From Prochlorococcus sp. AG-409-P19 (lineage in GTDB: Bacteria; Cyanobacteriota; Cyanobacteriia; PCC-6307; Cyanobiaceae): a stretch of 64,000 nucleotides of DNA. The position numbers were made by a program, and so were the translations under genes. Location of the stretch: NCBI GenBank assembly GCA_003215315.1, contig QCKO01000002.1:1-64000 (forward strand). Direction: 5' to 3'. Positions 8,248 through 15,819 of this stretch are shown here, in pieces (the stretch's first letter is position 1; the number at the start of each line of letters is the position of its first letter). Under the pieces are notes generated by a model that did not search any database, was not told where the DNA came from, and saw only the letters and a list, made by a program, of their open reading frames with translations.

Positions 8248-8691
8248 ATGATAGTTACAAACAACTCCGATCAACAACCATCAATTGGTCCAAATCATTG
8301 TGGAAGTAAGCCTAAAAAAATTGCGTTTGGTATTGCACCGCTTGGATACCTTTCTATTGGAATAGTCCCCATGGGCATTGTCACTATTGGAATTGTTCCA
8401 ATGGGAGTAGTTTCTCTTGGTGTTGTAGCGATGGGTGTTGTCAATGCTTCGATAGTAGGTATGGGAATATTTTCTGCAGGAATAACGACAATGGGCCTAA
8501 AAGTATGGAGTCCAACGGGACCAGCGATTGAACAACAAGTTGATAGAGATGGCACCCTGCCTTCTAAAAACATTTTTGCTTATCCTTCTAAATCCAAGGC
8601 AGAAGAAGAAGCTAAAGAACTTGGATGTATGGGTGTACATAAAATGGGAGACTTATGGATGCCATGTGCTACTCATGGAATTACTCAATAA
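8248..8691 (+). CDS. Five-residue-repeat + DUF3721 protein
   Basis: Preferred start ATG 8248, 7 bp after the preceding stop (the track opens earlier, overlapping the upstream gene in another frame). Residues about 29-85 are some eleven hydrophobic five-residue repeats of the form x-[LMI]-G-[IV]-V (SIGIV, PMGIV, TIGIV, PMGVV, SLGVV, AMGVV). The C-terminal about 45 residues are a DUF3721 domain (KSKAEEEAKELGCMGVHKMG...WMPC). No signal peptide is seen. The repeats could form membrane hairpins or a beta-solenoid. Co-transcription with the upstream DUF3721 lipoprotein is very likely. Function unknown. Confidence 0.75.
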   Translation: MIVTNNSDQQPSIGPNHCGSKPKKIAFGIAPLGYLSIGIVPMGIVTIGIVPMGVVSLGVVAMGVVNASIVGMGIFSAGITTMGLKVWSPTGPAIEQQVDRDGTLPSKNIFAYPSKSKAEEEAKELGCMGVHKMGDLWMPCATHGITQ

Positions 8692-8779
8692 GCTTTTTCT
8701 TACATATTGATAGACCGCTCAACAATTATTCACTTCAAGTCCATTATTTAAGACAGTAAACAAAGGATCTTATTCAAAT

Positions 8780-9391
8780 TTATAAATCTTTTACTAGAGT
8801 TGAACCTTTTTCGCAGATAGATTTTTGTGATGGGAAATCCTTATATGAACAACAGCATTCGTCTTGCTTTGAATTGTTTATCCAATTTATTATTCCTGTG
8901 CGAATAGGTGAAGGACATCTTTCTCCATTTTGAAGAGAGTTCATTTCATCACAACTAAGAGGATCTCCATGTTCAATGAAAAGAGACTCTTTTAGTCTGA
9001 TAGAACAAATTTCATTCCATTGATCAAAACAATTTAGGTGTTTAATAAAATCATTCCATGCATCTTTAGTTGATTTGTATTGCTTTCTATTTAATTCTTT
9101 TATAAAAATCGCCTTAATAAAGTCATTGAAGTTTTTTGCATCCTCAGGTGTAAATATTTTTGTTTTTTTACTTTCATTAGAATCCATATGAAGACTTTCT
9201 TCAATACATTGGAGTCGATATTCGAGCTTATTAAATCGATTTTCTATTGTTTCAGGTTCTAGTTCTTCTATCTGGTTTATAAAACAATCAGAGACATAAC
9301 GGTTTAATGTCTTTCCTGATCTCATTGCGCACTCTTTGACCTTTTGCAAGAGGTTGGGATCAATACTTACATTTAGTTGAGTTCTCTTCAT
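8780..9391 (-). CDS. Ribbon-helix-helix N-terminal protein
   Basis: 203 aa. The first about 45 residues (KRTQLNVSIDPNLLQKVKEC...GKTLNRYVSDCF) have the strand-helix-helix pattern of CopG/Arc-type DNA-binding proteins. A coiled-coil-like stretch follows (residues about 45-70, ENRFNKLEYRLQCIEESL), then a long Cys-containing C-terminal region I do not recognise. RHH proteins usually dimerise and bind operators, often their own. No toxin partner is visible next to it, so it is more likely a solitary regulator than an antitoxin. Confidence 0.65.
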   Translation of the reverse strand: MKRTQLNVSIDPNLLQKVKECAMRSGKTLNRYVSDCFINQIEELEPETIENRFNKLEYRLQCIEESLHMDSNESKKTKIFTPEDAKNFNDFIKAIFIKELNRKQYKSTKDAWNDFIKHLNCFDQWNEICSIRLKESLFIEHGDPLSCDEMNSLQNGERCPSPIRTGIINWINNSKQDECCCSYKDFPSQKSICEKGSTLVKDL

Positions 9392-9770
9392 TAGACAATC
9401 ATTAAAATAAGAAGGTAAAAATGTTTATTTATTCAATTTTACTCATAAATATAATAAATGCTTTGTTATTTATATTTCTTGGATCGTTTCTAAGTTGGTT
9501 GAAGCAATCCTTGAGCGATCAGTTGGTACTCTATGGCACCATTGGCAAAAGATGTGTCAACTTGAAACTTGCCACTGTTACTACTTCTCTTGATTATCAA
9601 GTAATAGCCTCAAAATATTTTTTAGCTGCTGGTCACAAAATAGAAACGTGTTGCTTAGGGTGCACTAGGTCGCAGGTTCGAAGCCTGTCTTTCTTAATGG
9701 AAATTTTTGTTGTCCCCAAAAGTAAGATAAAAAATAAGGGCGGTTAGGCGGTGTGGGAGGGGGTAAAGGA
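9392..9770. other. Intergenic with tRNA-like scar
   Basis: The track ORF 9421-9747 fills this gap but is not protein-like in its second half and crosses a tRNA-like segment. I therefore treat the stretch as non-coding. Confidence 0.5.
9672..9696 (+). other. tRNA T-arm-like remnant
   Basis: GCAGG-TTCGAAG-CCTGT forms a standard T-arm (5-bp stem with one G-T, 7-nt loop) and is preceded by GGTC, as at the end of a variable loop. No 5' half pairs with the following CTTTCTT. It reads like the 3' end of a tRNA (closest by eye to tRNA-Asn) left behind by recombination. Confidence 0.45.
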
Positions 9771-10223
9771 TTATTCAGAAAAATTTGTAGTAACTAGTTG
9801 CTTAGTGGGCTTGGTACATAAATAAAGATTCCAAAGCGGTACAAGAGCCCAAATCCAATTTTTGCCTATATCTCTCAATCTTCTAATCGTTACAGTCAAA
9901 TTTACAAGAATCGATCCAAAATAATGGAGTATTGCTGAAATACCAATTATCCAAGAAATGGTCCCAAAGCTTACAGATAAAATCCAAGGAAGATCCCAAG
10001 ACGAAGCTGCAACTAATTCTCTACATAAGCTTGATAAACCTAAAAGAATATTTAAGGTAATACCAAAAAGAGTGTTCCCAAGGATGAAGTACCAATAATC
10101 TTTTCGAGTAGTCACTCCCTTGAAATCAAAAGAGCGTGACCAAGCTTGTGTAAATGAAGTAAATAGGATCAATTGAAAATCTATGCCCAAATTATTCAAG
10201 CACTCATTTAAGCCATAGACCAC
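9771..10223 (-). CDS. DUF805 membrane protein
   Basis: 150-aa membrane protein with the DUF805 signature: FDFKGVTTRKDYWYFILGN at the start of the domain and V-T-I-RRLRDIGKNWIWALVPL near the end, with three or four transmembrane helices between. DUF805 proteins are inner-membrane proteins of unknown function. The first about 25 residues (MVYGLNECLNN...) are repeated in a degenerate copy 320 bp upstream, so the N-terminus may be a duplicated or fused segment and the true start may be nearer residue 28. Confidence 0.8.
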   Translation of the reverse strand: MVYGLNECLNNLGIDFQLILFTSFTQAWSRSFDFKGVTTRKDYWYFILGNTLFGITLNILLGLSSLCRELVAASSWDLPWILSVSFGTISWIIGISAILHYFGSILVNLTVTIRRLRDIGKNWIWALVPLWNLYLCTKPTKQLVTTNFSE

Positions 10224-10244
10224 CTCTTAACAGTTGCAGAACTT
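10197..10244. repeat. 48-bp direct repeat, copy A
   Basis: Shares TTTAAGCCATA and flanking sequence in the same order with 10518-10565 (about 80% identical by eye). It covers the 5' end of the DUF805 gene. Confidence 0.65.
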
Positions 10245-10404
10245 CCTCCGTAAAAATCAACACTCATATAGGTGTGGGTGTTCTCCTGTTGAACAATATG
10301 CCTGTGCCTGAATATTAGGGGTCTCTTCACCGATCATGTCATCCAAGTGTATTCTCCTATTCCACCTGTATTCAGGTAGGAGAAACCAGATGAATAGTTT
10401 CCTC

Positions 10405-10500
10405 TACCTCCTTAGTTATAACCAAAACCATATCCTCCATTGGTGCATCCAGGTAGTCATACTACTAACAATAGAAAAATAAATTACGCAAGAATTTAGA
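10405..10500 (-). pseudogene. Degenerate Gly-rich lipoprotein fragment
   Basis: One minus frame reads FIFLLLVV, a stop, then LPGCTNGGYGFGYN: a lipobox and Gly-rich start interrupted by TGA. The same LPGCTN motif with similar flanking DNA recurs at 28708-28812, where it is open. This looks like a broken paralogue. Confidence 0.45.
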
Positions 10501-10517
10501 AGTTTAATCAAATAATC

Positions 10518-10565
10518 TAAGCACCCCTTTAAGCCATAAACTACCTTCGAACAGTTATAGGACTT
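10518..10565. repeat. 48-bp direct repeat, copy B
   Basis: Second copy of the repeat at 10197-10244. It encodes the VYGLKGCL peptide inside the track ORF 10416-10598, which is therefore a duplicated remnant rather than a gene. Confidence 0.6.
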
Positions 10566-10794
10566 ACTAAATCCCATTACACGGATAAAGGATATCATTT
10601 TAGTTTTTTAAATTCTGGGTAATACCAAGTGAGGACCAACCAACAAGCCCTGCAAATTCGACTCGTTTAGTTTATGCGCAGGATACAAATTCGAGAAATA
10701 AAATTACTCTAGCTAATAGGAATTGATAATTACGATCTCATTTGTTGAGCTCTGCATAGAGGGGCACAAGTGGCGATTAAGGAGGAAAAATAAA

Positions 10795-10851
10795 AAGTCC
10801 AACGGACTTCTCATTTTGGTTGATGTGGATGAATCGACCTAGCAAAATGAG
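10795..10851 (+). ncRNA. Structured RNA element (putative)
   Basis: Two adjacent hairpins: AAGTCC-AAC-GGACTT (10795-10809), then a long stem CTCATTTTG / CAAAATGAG (10810-10818 with 10843-10851) that continues inward as GGTTGAT / ATCGACC with one G-U pair possible only on the plus strand. It lies about 30 bp before a GTG-initiated small gene, so it could be its 5' UTR or a short sRNA. Confidence 0.45.
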
Positions 10852-10883
10852 TTAGAATTTATGTTCTTACTAAGTGAACTAAT

Positions 10884-11009
10884 GTGCGTTATAGGGGAAT
10901 CGCTGTTTTGACAGGGATACTTATTGCAGTCTTTTTCGCTTGCTTTCATCAATCAGGGTCAGATTTTAGGAATGGCTTTGATCGGAAAACAGAGAAGAAT
11001 AAAAAATGA
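10884..11009 (+). CDS. Small membrane/lipoprotein-like (41 aa)
   Basis: GTG start; MRYRGIAVLTGILIAVFFAC has a positive N-terminus and one hydrophobic segment ending in a Cys, like a short lipoprotein or anchor. Its TGA overlaps the ATG of the next gene (ATGA at 11006-11009), which strongly supports translation and coupling. Confidence 0.6.
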   Translation: MRYRGIAVLTGILIAVFFACFHQSGSDFRNGFDRKTEKNKK

Positions 11010-11311
11010 ATTATCAACTATTGCTCGAATGCTATGCCTCTGGATCGGAGATGACACAGGATGAATTACAGATGCTGGAGATAGAGCTAGATACTCAAAT
11101 CGAAAGTATTAAAGTTTCTCGAACTCAAGGTTGTCTAAAAATCGCTCCAAATCACATTTGTAAGTCTGTGCTTGTTTGCGAGGGTAGTACTTGGATTACT
11201 TGTTTGGCTGCTCTCTTGGATAAGTGTTTGCCTCCACGCTTAGGTCACAAAGCAAAAGGTGCCATTGTATTTGATGAATTATTTCGACAAGGCTATATCA
11301 TTACTGATTAA
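11006..11311 (+). CDS. Conserved-Cys small protein, family A
   Basis: 101-aa soluble protein. A helical N-terminal half (ELQMLEIELDTQIESIK) is followed by a Cys pattern N-x-x-C-x4-L-x-C-x3-S-x4-C-x2-A-x2-LDKC. The same pattern appears in 39045-39338 and, in part, in 36706-36984, and in a frameshifted copy at 56306-56481. It is therefore a local paralogous family. Function unknown; four regularly spaced Cys suggest metal binding or disulfides (inference). Translation is coupled to the preceding 41-aa gene. Confidence 0.7.
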   Translation: MNYQLLLECYASGSEMTQDELQMLEIELDTQIESIKVSRTQGCLKIAPNHICKSVLVCEGSTWITCLAALLDKCLPPRLGHKAKGAIVFDELFRQGYIITD

Positions 11312-11758
11312 TAAGTAATTGCTTTTCTCAATCATAAAAAAATGCGAACTTTTTGAAGTTATTATTCGACTAAAATATATTTTCGGCATACAGACTAATT
11401 AGTTTTTTAAGCCGATTTCCAGTTAATAAATAATCTTCTTGACTCTCACAATTTAGGTATTTATCTACTAATAATCTACATTACCACTTCAATAAGTATC
11501 TTACAAAATCATAATCTTTTCCTTTTACAGAGAGATCTATTGCTTTGAAACTTAAATATATTATTATAAGTCATTTATTTTTATTAAAAGAGATGCTGCA
11601 ACCTAGCCTGCATGAGATATTAATATAATCTCTGATTATTAATTTGCCTTTTAATATTGATAATCTTAATATTTTATCTATTTTGATCGAAATGAATTAT
11701 TTAATACAGATTTAAAACATTTATTGTTTTAAAAATATGATAATTTTCAATTATCATC
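11312..11758. other. Intergenic, no gene seen
   Basis: About 450 bp, extremely AT-rich; no supported frame or RNA. Confidence 0.5.
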
Positions 11759-11959
11759 ATGGGAAATGAGGCAGGTACAATTGATTGCTATGTTTTTATA
11801 GAATGCAAAGAGCAAATAGAGAAAATGCTACTAAGATTAGATAAAGTAGATAATGCAGAGCATATTTGTAGTCAACTTAAATCTATTCACCAACAAATAG
11901 ATGGAATGCACGAATTAAAGAAGACTAGACGTGAAAGTTTATCTCGATTTGGCTCTTGA
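11759..11959 (+). CDS. Small soluble hypothetical (66 aa)
   Basis: MGNEAGTIDCYVFIECKEQI... is helical and charged with three Cys and a basic end. No known domain. A second short frame (25 codons from TTG 11955, IIKDDHDTWLL...) overlaps its stop and could be a continuation lost by frameshift. Confidence 0.55.
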   Translation: MGNEAGTIDCYVFIECKEQIEKMLLRLDKVDNAEHICSQLKSIHQQIDGMHELKKTRRESLSRFGS

Positions 11960-12064
11960 TTATAAAGGATGATCATGATACATGGCTACTCGATGTTTTA
12001 GTAACTATAGCAAAAGAGTATGGAATCAATGTCTAGGTATCCATAAATTTATCCGTAAAGGTTC

Positions 12065-12084
12065 GGAGTGAACGACTCCTTTTT
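12065..12084 (+). terminator. Rho-independent terminator
   Basis: GGAGT-GAACG-ACTCC followed by TTTTTAT, about 100 bp after the small gene ending at 11959. Confidence 0.7.
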
Positions 12085-12122
12085 ATATTTATCTGATTAT
12101 TAATACTAATTGCCAAAAAATT

Positions 12123-12329
12123 ATGTCAATTAGTTCAACTAGAAATTCAAAAGTTGATTCGGCTATAGCTTTCTCATTAAAAGAAAACAAGCTTCTTGTT
12201 AAAGAAGCTGCAAGTACCAGAAAAGAATCTTCAAAGGTTGGACATTTATATCCAGAAAAAAACACTCCTCAATATCGATGGTTTAAATGCAGTAGAGACA
12301 GAGGGGTGAGGGGAGATATCGCTCCTTAA
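12123..12329 (+). CDS. Hypothetical (68 aa), uncertain
   Basis: Ser/Lys-rich N-terminal part (MSISSTRNSKVDSAIAFSLK) and a basic C-terminus. No domain seen. It may be the 5' part of a broken gene whose remainder lies at 12343-12615 in another frame. Confidence 0.4.
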   Translation: MSISSTRNSKVDSAIAFSLKENKLLVKEAASTRKESSKVGHLYPEKNTPQYRWFKCSRDRGVRGDIAP

Positions 12330-12342
12330 ATTGGGAGATTGA

Positions 12343-12615
12343 AGTCATGGTGGTGGAATTATACGTAGTGAAAGCTTTAATAATTCCAATTCTTTAGCCG
12401 CTTTAATAGGTAAGAAAATAGCCATTGATCCTGATTCGTCTGGTCATATGAAAGATCCAGGAATATTTAATAGCTTGGTCACGAATGAAACAGTTGAAGT
12501 TCATGTTTTTTACAAAGATCGATTCGCAATTCGTTTAGGTGTTGTTAATTGGCGTTTTTATAATGATCCACCTACAGCATCTGGTGGAGGGTTAGAAGGT
12601 ATGGTGCGCGGCTAG
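12343..12615 (+). pseudogene. Orphan open frame without a start
   Basis: 90 codons between TGA and TAG with well-ordered protein composition (NSLAALIGKKIAIDPDSSG..., VEVHVFYKDRFAIRLGVVNW) but no usable start codon near the head. Most likely the 3' part of a gene separated from its start by a frameshift. Not recognised. Confidence 0.45.
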
Positions 12616-12680
12616 TTACTTATCGTATTTCATAAGACCTCTCACGGGTCCTCTTGAGTATCAACTTGCAAGTGATAGAG

Positions 12681-12866
12681 CTATATCTTGCTTTTCCACC
12701 CAAACATTTCCGCCATTTTTCCTGTTAAAGTGAAGTATCCAATCGCTCCAAGAAATAAACCAAATGCAATTAGATTGAGAACAATGCCACCAATAATCTG
12801 AGCTTCTCCAAAAGTCAGAAACGTAATCAAAACAAAAAAACTTTCCCAGTTATCAGCGAAACTCAT
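12681..12866 (-). CDS. Small two-TM protein (61 aa)
   Basis: Hydrophobic protein with two likely helices (residues 8-20 and 23-47) ending MFGWKSKI. Its ATG overlaps the TAA of the DUF2905 gene by one base (TAATG), so the two are translationally coupled. Function unknown. Confidence 0.7.
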   Translation of the reverse strand: MSFADNWESFFVLITFLTFGEAQIIGGIVLNLIAFGLFLGAIGYFTLTGKMAEMFGWKSKI

Positions 12867-13069
12867 TAGGAGGATCGGAATAAATTAAAAATTACTGTGA
12901 GAAGCATACTAATGGCAATACAGCTAACTACTGGGAAATAAAAAGTTGAGTTTTCACCTCGAAGGATGATGTCCCCAGGCAATCGTCCCAATCCTATTTG
13001 TTTTAAGTAAGGATATAGAACACCGATCGAAGCGATTATGAGTCCAAGAGTAATTAGTATTCTTTGCAT
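12866..13069 (-). CDS. DUF2905 membrane protein
   Basis: 67 aa with the DUF2905 signature: helix 1, then GRLPGDIILRGENSTFYFPV, then helix 2. Small two-helix inner-membrane proteins found in many bacteria, function unknown. It forms an operon with the following 61-aa membrane protein. Confidence 0.85.
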   Translation of the reverse strand: MQRILITLGLIIASIGVLYPYLKQIGLGRLPGDIILRGENSTFYFPVVSCIAISMLLTVIFNLFRSS

Positions 13070-13148
13070 TAACAGTTACCCCAAAGTTTGGGCTAGTAGT
13101 AAGAAGCTGTTCATTCTATGCAAATTAGAGACTTGAAAAAGAAATTGC

Positions 13149-13331
13149 TTAGTCTTTATCTTCTCTTTCTTGGTTGAACTTGAACCAACCTTCTTCTTTC
13201 ATTCCTTTTCTAATAGCAGTAACAAGTGCTCCAAGAAAAAAAGATCCTACTCCCGCAAAAATTGCCAGAGTTAATATAGGCTTAACTCCTGTTACCGCTG
13301 TACTTTGAAGGGCAGGATCTAACGGATCCAT
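13149..13331 (-). CDS. Small single-TM protein (60 aa)
   Basis: MDPLDPALQSTAVTGVKPIL..., one hydrophobic segment (residues about 18-42), then a charged tail (FNQEREDKD). Photosystem-associated small proteins look like this, but no family is recognised. Lies 15 bp downstream of the CP12-like gene on the same strand. Confidence 0.6.
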   Translation of the reverse strand: MDPLDPALQSTAVTGVKPILTLAIFAGVGSFFLGALVTAIRKGMKEEGWFKFNQEREDKD

Positions 13332-13346
13332 CAGATTGTTGTTTTA

Positions 13347-13511
13347 TTAGTCTTCATAAACTTTGCATGTTGATGAAGTAGGGTGAATTTCACATTCTTC
13401 TTTCCAAAACTCTTCTCTTGTTTCAGCAGGAATTTCGTAATTGAAATCATGCATTACTCGAATATCACTCAAAGCATTTTTGATGACAGAAAATGGGGTT
13501 TTTAGCTTCAT
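13347..13511 (-). CDS. CP12-like C-terminal-motif protein
   Basis: 54 aa from ATG 13511, chosen because AGGAGG lies 4 nt upstream; the track start at 13580 adds 23 residues. The C-terminus CEIHPTSSTCKVYED matches the C-terminal half of CP12 (C-x3-P-x4-C-x2-Y-x-D), which in full-length CP12 forms a redox disulfide and docks on GAPDH and phosphoribulokinase. The usual N-terminal Cys pair and AWD region are missing. It may be a stand-alone CP12 tail that tunes the Calvin-cycle complex with light, or an unrelated protein that uses the same motif. Domain call moderate, role inferred. Confidence 0.6.
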   Translation of the reverse strand: MKLKTPFSVIKNALSDIRVMHDFNYEIPAETREEFWKEECEIHPTSSTCKVYED

Positions 13512-13689
13512 AAACCTCCTGTTCAGATGACTATGTTCTACTTGATTTCTTGTGATTTCAACACCTCGGCTTTTACCCAAGTACTACTTACTAGTTATTC
13601 GATAGGCAAGAGATGAAAGGACTTACCTAATTCAGCCCAAATGGTTTCGATAGCTATCGGCTATGAACCTTCTTTATTTTGACAGTTTC

Positions 13690-13955
13690 AAGAGAAAGCT
13701 CATGGTATTGAGTTTGGAAGTCATTAATGATGTGTCTATTGGTTTGCAGATATTCATCAATACTCTTAACCCAAGTCCAGCTCCTGTAGGCCCATCAGCA
13801 ATAACAAAGTGATTGTAAAAAAACCTTTTTCTTTGTGAGCTGCTAAATCCTCATCCCATCCTCCACCAGGAGCCATTGCTGCATAAGCAGTTTCCCACCA
13901 CTTAGAAAAAGTACCAGAGCTGAATTCGTGATGTACGATTAAAAGTTAGAGGCCA
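13690..13955 (-). pseudogene. Frameshifted small-enzyme-like gene
   Basis: The minus strand reads HHEFSSGTFSKWWETAYAAM, APGGGWDEDLAAHKEKGF, then jumps frame at a run of seven T and resumes NHFVIADGPTGAGLG. Joined, this looks like a small compact domain (the W-W...G-W-D-x...K-x-x-G-[FY]-x-NH pattern of a picocyanobacterial DUF). No in-frame start is seen, so it is broken at both ends. Confidence 0.55.
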
Positions 13956-14106
13956 TTGAGAATTAATTTTGCAGGATATTTTTAACTTAAAAAACGATTA
14001 TTCAGTTAATTAATCCTGTTTACATGACTTGGATTTTTGAAAAAGGTAAAGATTAATAAAAGCATTAACTTCTACCTTGGCATAGCTATAAGAGAGTATT
14101 AAATGA

Positions 14107-14313
14107 TTGATGCGTATGTCTACAAGAAGTTGGCTGAGAGGTCTTAATTCAAATATTCATGCGCAAGGAACTGGATTTGCACTGATGCTTTTAGCTTTAA
14201 CTCGAGTTCCAGTAGCAATTAAAACCACTGCGGAAATTTATTGTATGGAAAAGCTAGGTCTGAAATATAATTCTGCAGTCGTAGCGATTATCCAATGTAA
14301 TGGTGGCAAATGA
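14107..14313 (+). CDS. Small hypothetical membrane protein
   Basis: 68 aa (or 65 from the next Met): a basic start MSTRSWLRGLNSNIHAQGTG, then a hydrophobic stretch (residues about 23-40). Its TGA overlaps the ATG of the next small gene (ATGA), supporting translation. Unknown function. Confidence 0.6.
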   Translation: MMRMSTRSWLRGLNSNIHAQGTGFALMLLALTRVPVAIKTTAEIYCMEKLGLKYNSAVVAIIQCNGGK

Positions 14314-14447
14314 ATTCACCCCAATCATCGATCGTTTTATTAACTGTTTTCATTTTAGTGATATCTACTTGGTGGATATTTAGAACACTTAAAGAAGGTA
14401 GAAAAGCCGTAGAAGAAATGAAACAAGAAAAATCAAATGATAATTGA
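14310..14447 (+). CDS. Small single-TM protein (45 aa)
   Basis: MNSPQSSIVLLTVFILVIST, one transmembrane helix, then a charged tail (KEGRKAVEEMKQEKSN). Coupled by ATGA to the preceding gene. Missed by the track, which lists an antisense shadow. Confidence 0.65.
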   Translation: MNSPQSSIVLLTVFILVISTWWIFRTLKEGRKAVEEMKQEKSNDN

Positions 14448-14608
14448 CTTAATTGATCCCCTATAAGAATGGATAGTGGTGCCGAGCTTAAGGTGAACAT
14501 GTTTGATGCCTAAGTGGTAGTAAATAATCACTCCATTAGTTGGTTCTCTGATATTTGTATCCAAAATAAATTAAGTATGTAAAAATCTTTGAAATTGAAT
14601 TTTGTTTA

Positions 14609-14905
14609 ATGGCTAAGGGTTTTTGGCTTGTAACGACAACAGTGACGAATCCAGCCTTTGCTGAATATGTTGAAGCTTTTCAGCCATGGGTGGAATCGAT
14701 AGGTGGTTCAGTGTTCGCGAAGGATATGGAGGGACATACTGTCGAAGGAAAGGGTGGTAAATTAGCAGTAATTATTGAGTTTCCATCAAAGCAAGCTGCA
14801 ATTGATTCTTATAACAGTTCTGAATATCAAGAACTAAGCAAATTACGCTGGGCCAATTCTACCGATACCAATATCACCATCATGGATGGCGAAGTAACTC
14901 ATTAA
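14609..14905 (+). CDS. DUF1330 family protein
   Basis: 98-aa ferredoxin-like alpha/beta-barrel-type protein: KGFWLVTTTVTNPAFAEYVE, then FQPWVESIGGSVFAKD, then LAVIIEFPSKQAAIDSYNS, ending in an acidic strand. This is the normal order and length of DUF1330, dimeric proteins of unknown function. A decayed copy lies at 52325-52580, inside a block of similar gene content, so this locus was duplicated. Confidence 0.88.
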   Translation: MAKGFWLVTTTVTNPAFAEYVEAFQPWVESIGGSVFAKDMEGHTVEGKGGKLAVIIEFPSKQAAIDSYNSSEYQELSKLRWANSTDTNITIMDGEVTH

Positions 14906-14931
14906 AACAGCAAATTTTCAAAAGCTAGATC

Positions 14932-15033
14932 ATGCCAATTAATAAACCCATTCCTGATTCTATTATTGACTACTGGAAAAAGCTATTTAAGAATTTCCAG
15001 ACAAAATTTAGTGGACCTAAAAAATCAACCTGA
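14932..15033 (+). CDS. Basic 33-aa protein
   Basis: MPINKPIPDSIIDYWKKLFK... is amphipathic and basic. It lies 26 bp after the DUF1330 gene, as a 38-aa protein of similar type (52900-53016) lies after the decayed DUF1330 copy. Unknown function. Confidence 0.45.
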   Translation: MPINKPIPDSIIDYWKKLFKNFQTKFSGPKKST

Positions 15034-15064
15034 TATGGTTTTCATAATCAATTATTGAAGGCCA

Positions 15065-15181
15065 ATGAAAGCACTTGTCCATCACCTTTTTGCTCCCTGG
15101 CATCTTGTTTTTGACGCAACCTTGTTAATTGGCTTTATTAATTGGGTTTATTTCCTTACAAGAAAAAGGATTGATAGCTAA
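15065..15181 (+). CDS. Small single-TM protein (38 aa)
   Basis: MKALVHHLFAPWHLVFDATL, one hydrophobic helix (residues about 12-31), then RKRIDS. Composition strongly favours a real membrane peptide; not recognised. Confidence 0.55.
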   Translation: MKALVHHLFAPWHLVFDATLLIGFINWVYFLTRKRIDS

Positions 15182-15340
15182 TGGGAATTCAATTACTTAT
15201 GCCTTAGAGAGTCTTACTGCTCTTGGATTATTTTGTATATGTCACCTATCGAGTGGCCAGGAAATAAAAAAATGCAAGATTCATTCCTGATAGAAAGGCT
15301 GATCCTTACCCAAAGCACAATGCAAGGTTCGCATAAATAA
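15181..15340 (+). pseudogene. Possible degenerate small gene
   Basis: Three frames must be joined to read YALESLTALGLF, YVTYRVARK and KNARFIPDRKADPYPKHNARFA. The last piece is clearly protein-like, so this looks like a small membrane-protein gene carrying indels. Confidence 0.4.
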
Positions 15341-15392
15341 GGATGAATCCCTGAAGAGAAATGTCTAGGATCTTTTTATTGATAAATTTCTA

Positions 15393-15581
15393 ATGCTTTC
15401 TCCATTATTTGCAATACCTCTCAACATGGGTATAGGTACATGGCTTGTGACGATTATTGCTGGCATAGGTTTTGTTGTGATGTTTGGTCTTGCCTCAGCA
15501 GGTGGAGACTATCAAGGTTTGATAAATACAACGCTTGAAAATGATGCACTTGCTCGCGAAAAGAGGAAGGCCAAAAAATAA
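15393..15581 (+). CDS. Small single-TM protein, paralogue pair member 1
   Basis: 62 aa: helix of residues about 17-36 (GTWLVTIIAGIGFVVMFGLA) followed by SAGGDYQGLI and a basic tail. Clearly paralogous to 51499-51687 (MFGLASAKGDFQSLI). Each copy is followed by another small membrane protein. Function unknown. Confidence 0.75.
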   Translation: MLSPLFAIPLNMGIGTWLVTIIAGIGFVVMFGLASAGGDYQGLINTTLENDALAREKRKAKK

Positions 15582-15611
15582 GAAGGGCATCATTTTTACG
15601 AGGAAAAACTA

Positions 15612-15773
15612 ATGAATCAATTAAAAGCTGTATTTCCATTTATTGCTGCAATTGGTATTTACTTCTTGACTCTTAATTCACCAATGTATAAACAAATGAA
15701 TTTAAACCACTCAGTCGAAAACGAAATAAGATCTATCCCTGTAAAGGGTTTTAATAGTCGATCTTCTTTCTAA
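15612..15773 (+). CDS. Small single-TM protein (53 aa)
   Basis: MNQLKAVFPFIAAIGIYFLT, then a soluble tail. Lies 30 bp after the paralogue-pair gene, in the same relative place as 51680-51844 after its partner. Confidence 0.6.
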   Translation: MNQLKAVFPFIAAIGIYFLTLNSPMYKQMNLNHSVENEIRSIPVKGFNSRSSF

Positions 15774-15819
15774 GAAGAACAGTTTATGTTGTCTATGATA
15801 GTCAGTTGGAAGCAATTAA

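Noticed and set aside
9421-9747. Track ORF of 108 aa
   Set aside because: Second half runs through a tRNA-like T-arm and has poor composition.
14288-14500. Track ORF on the minus strand
   Set aside because: Antisense to the ATGA-coupled 45-aa gene.
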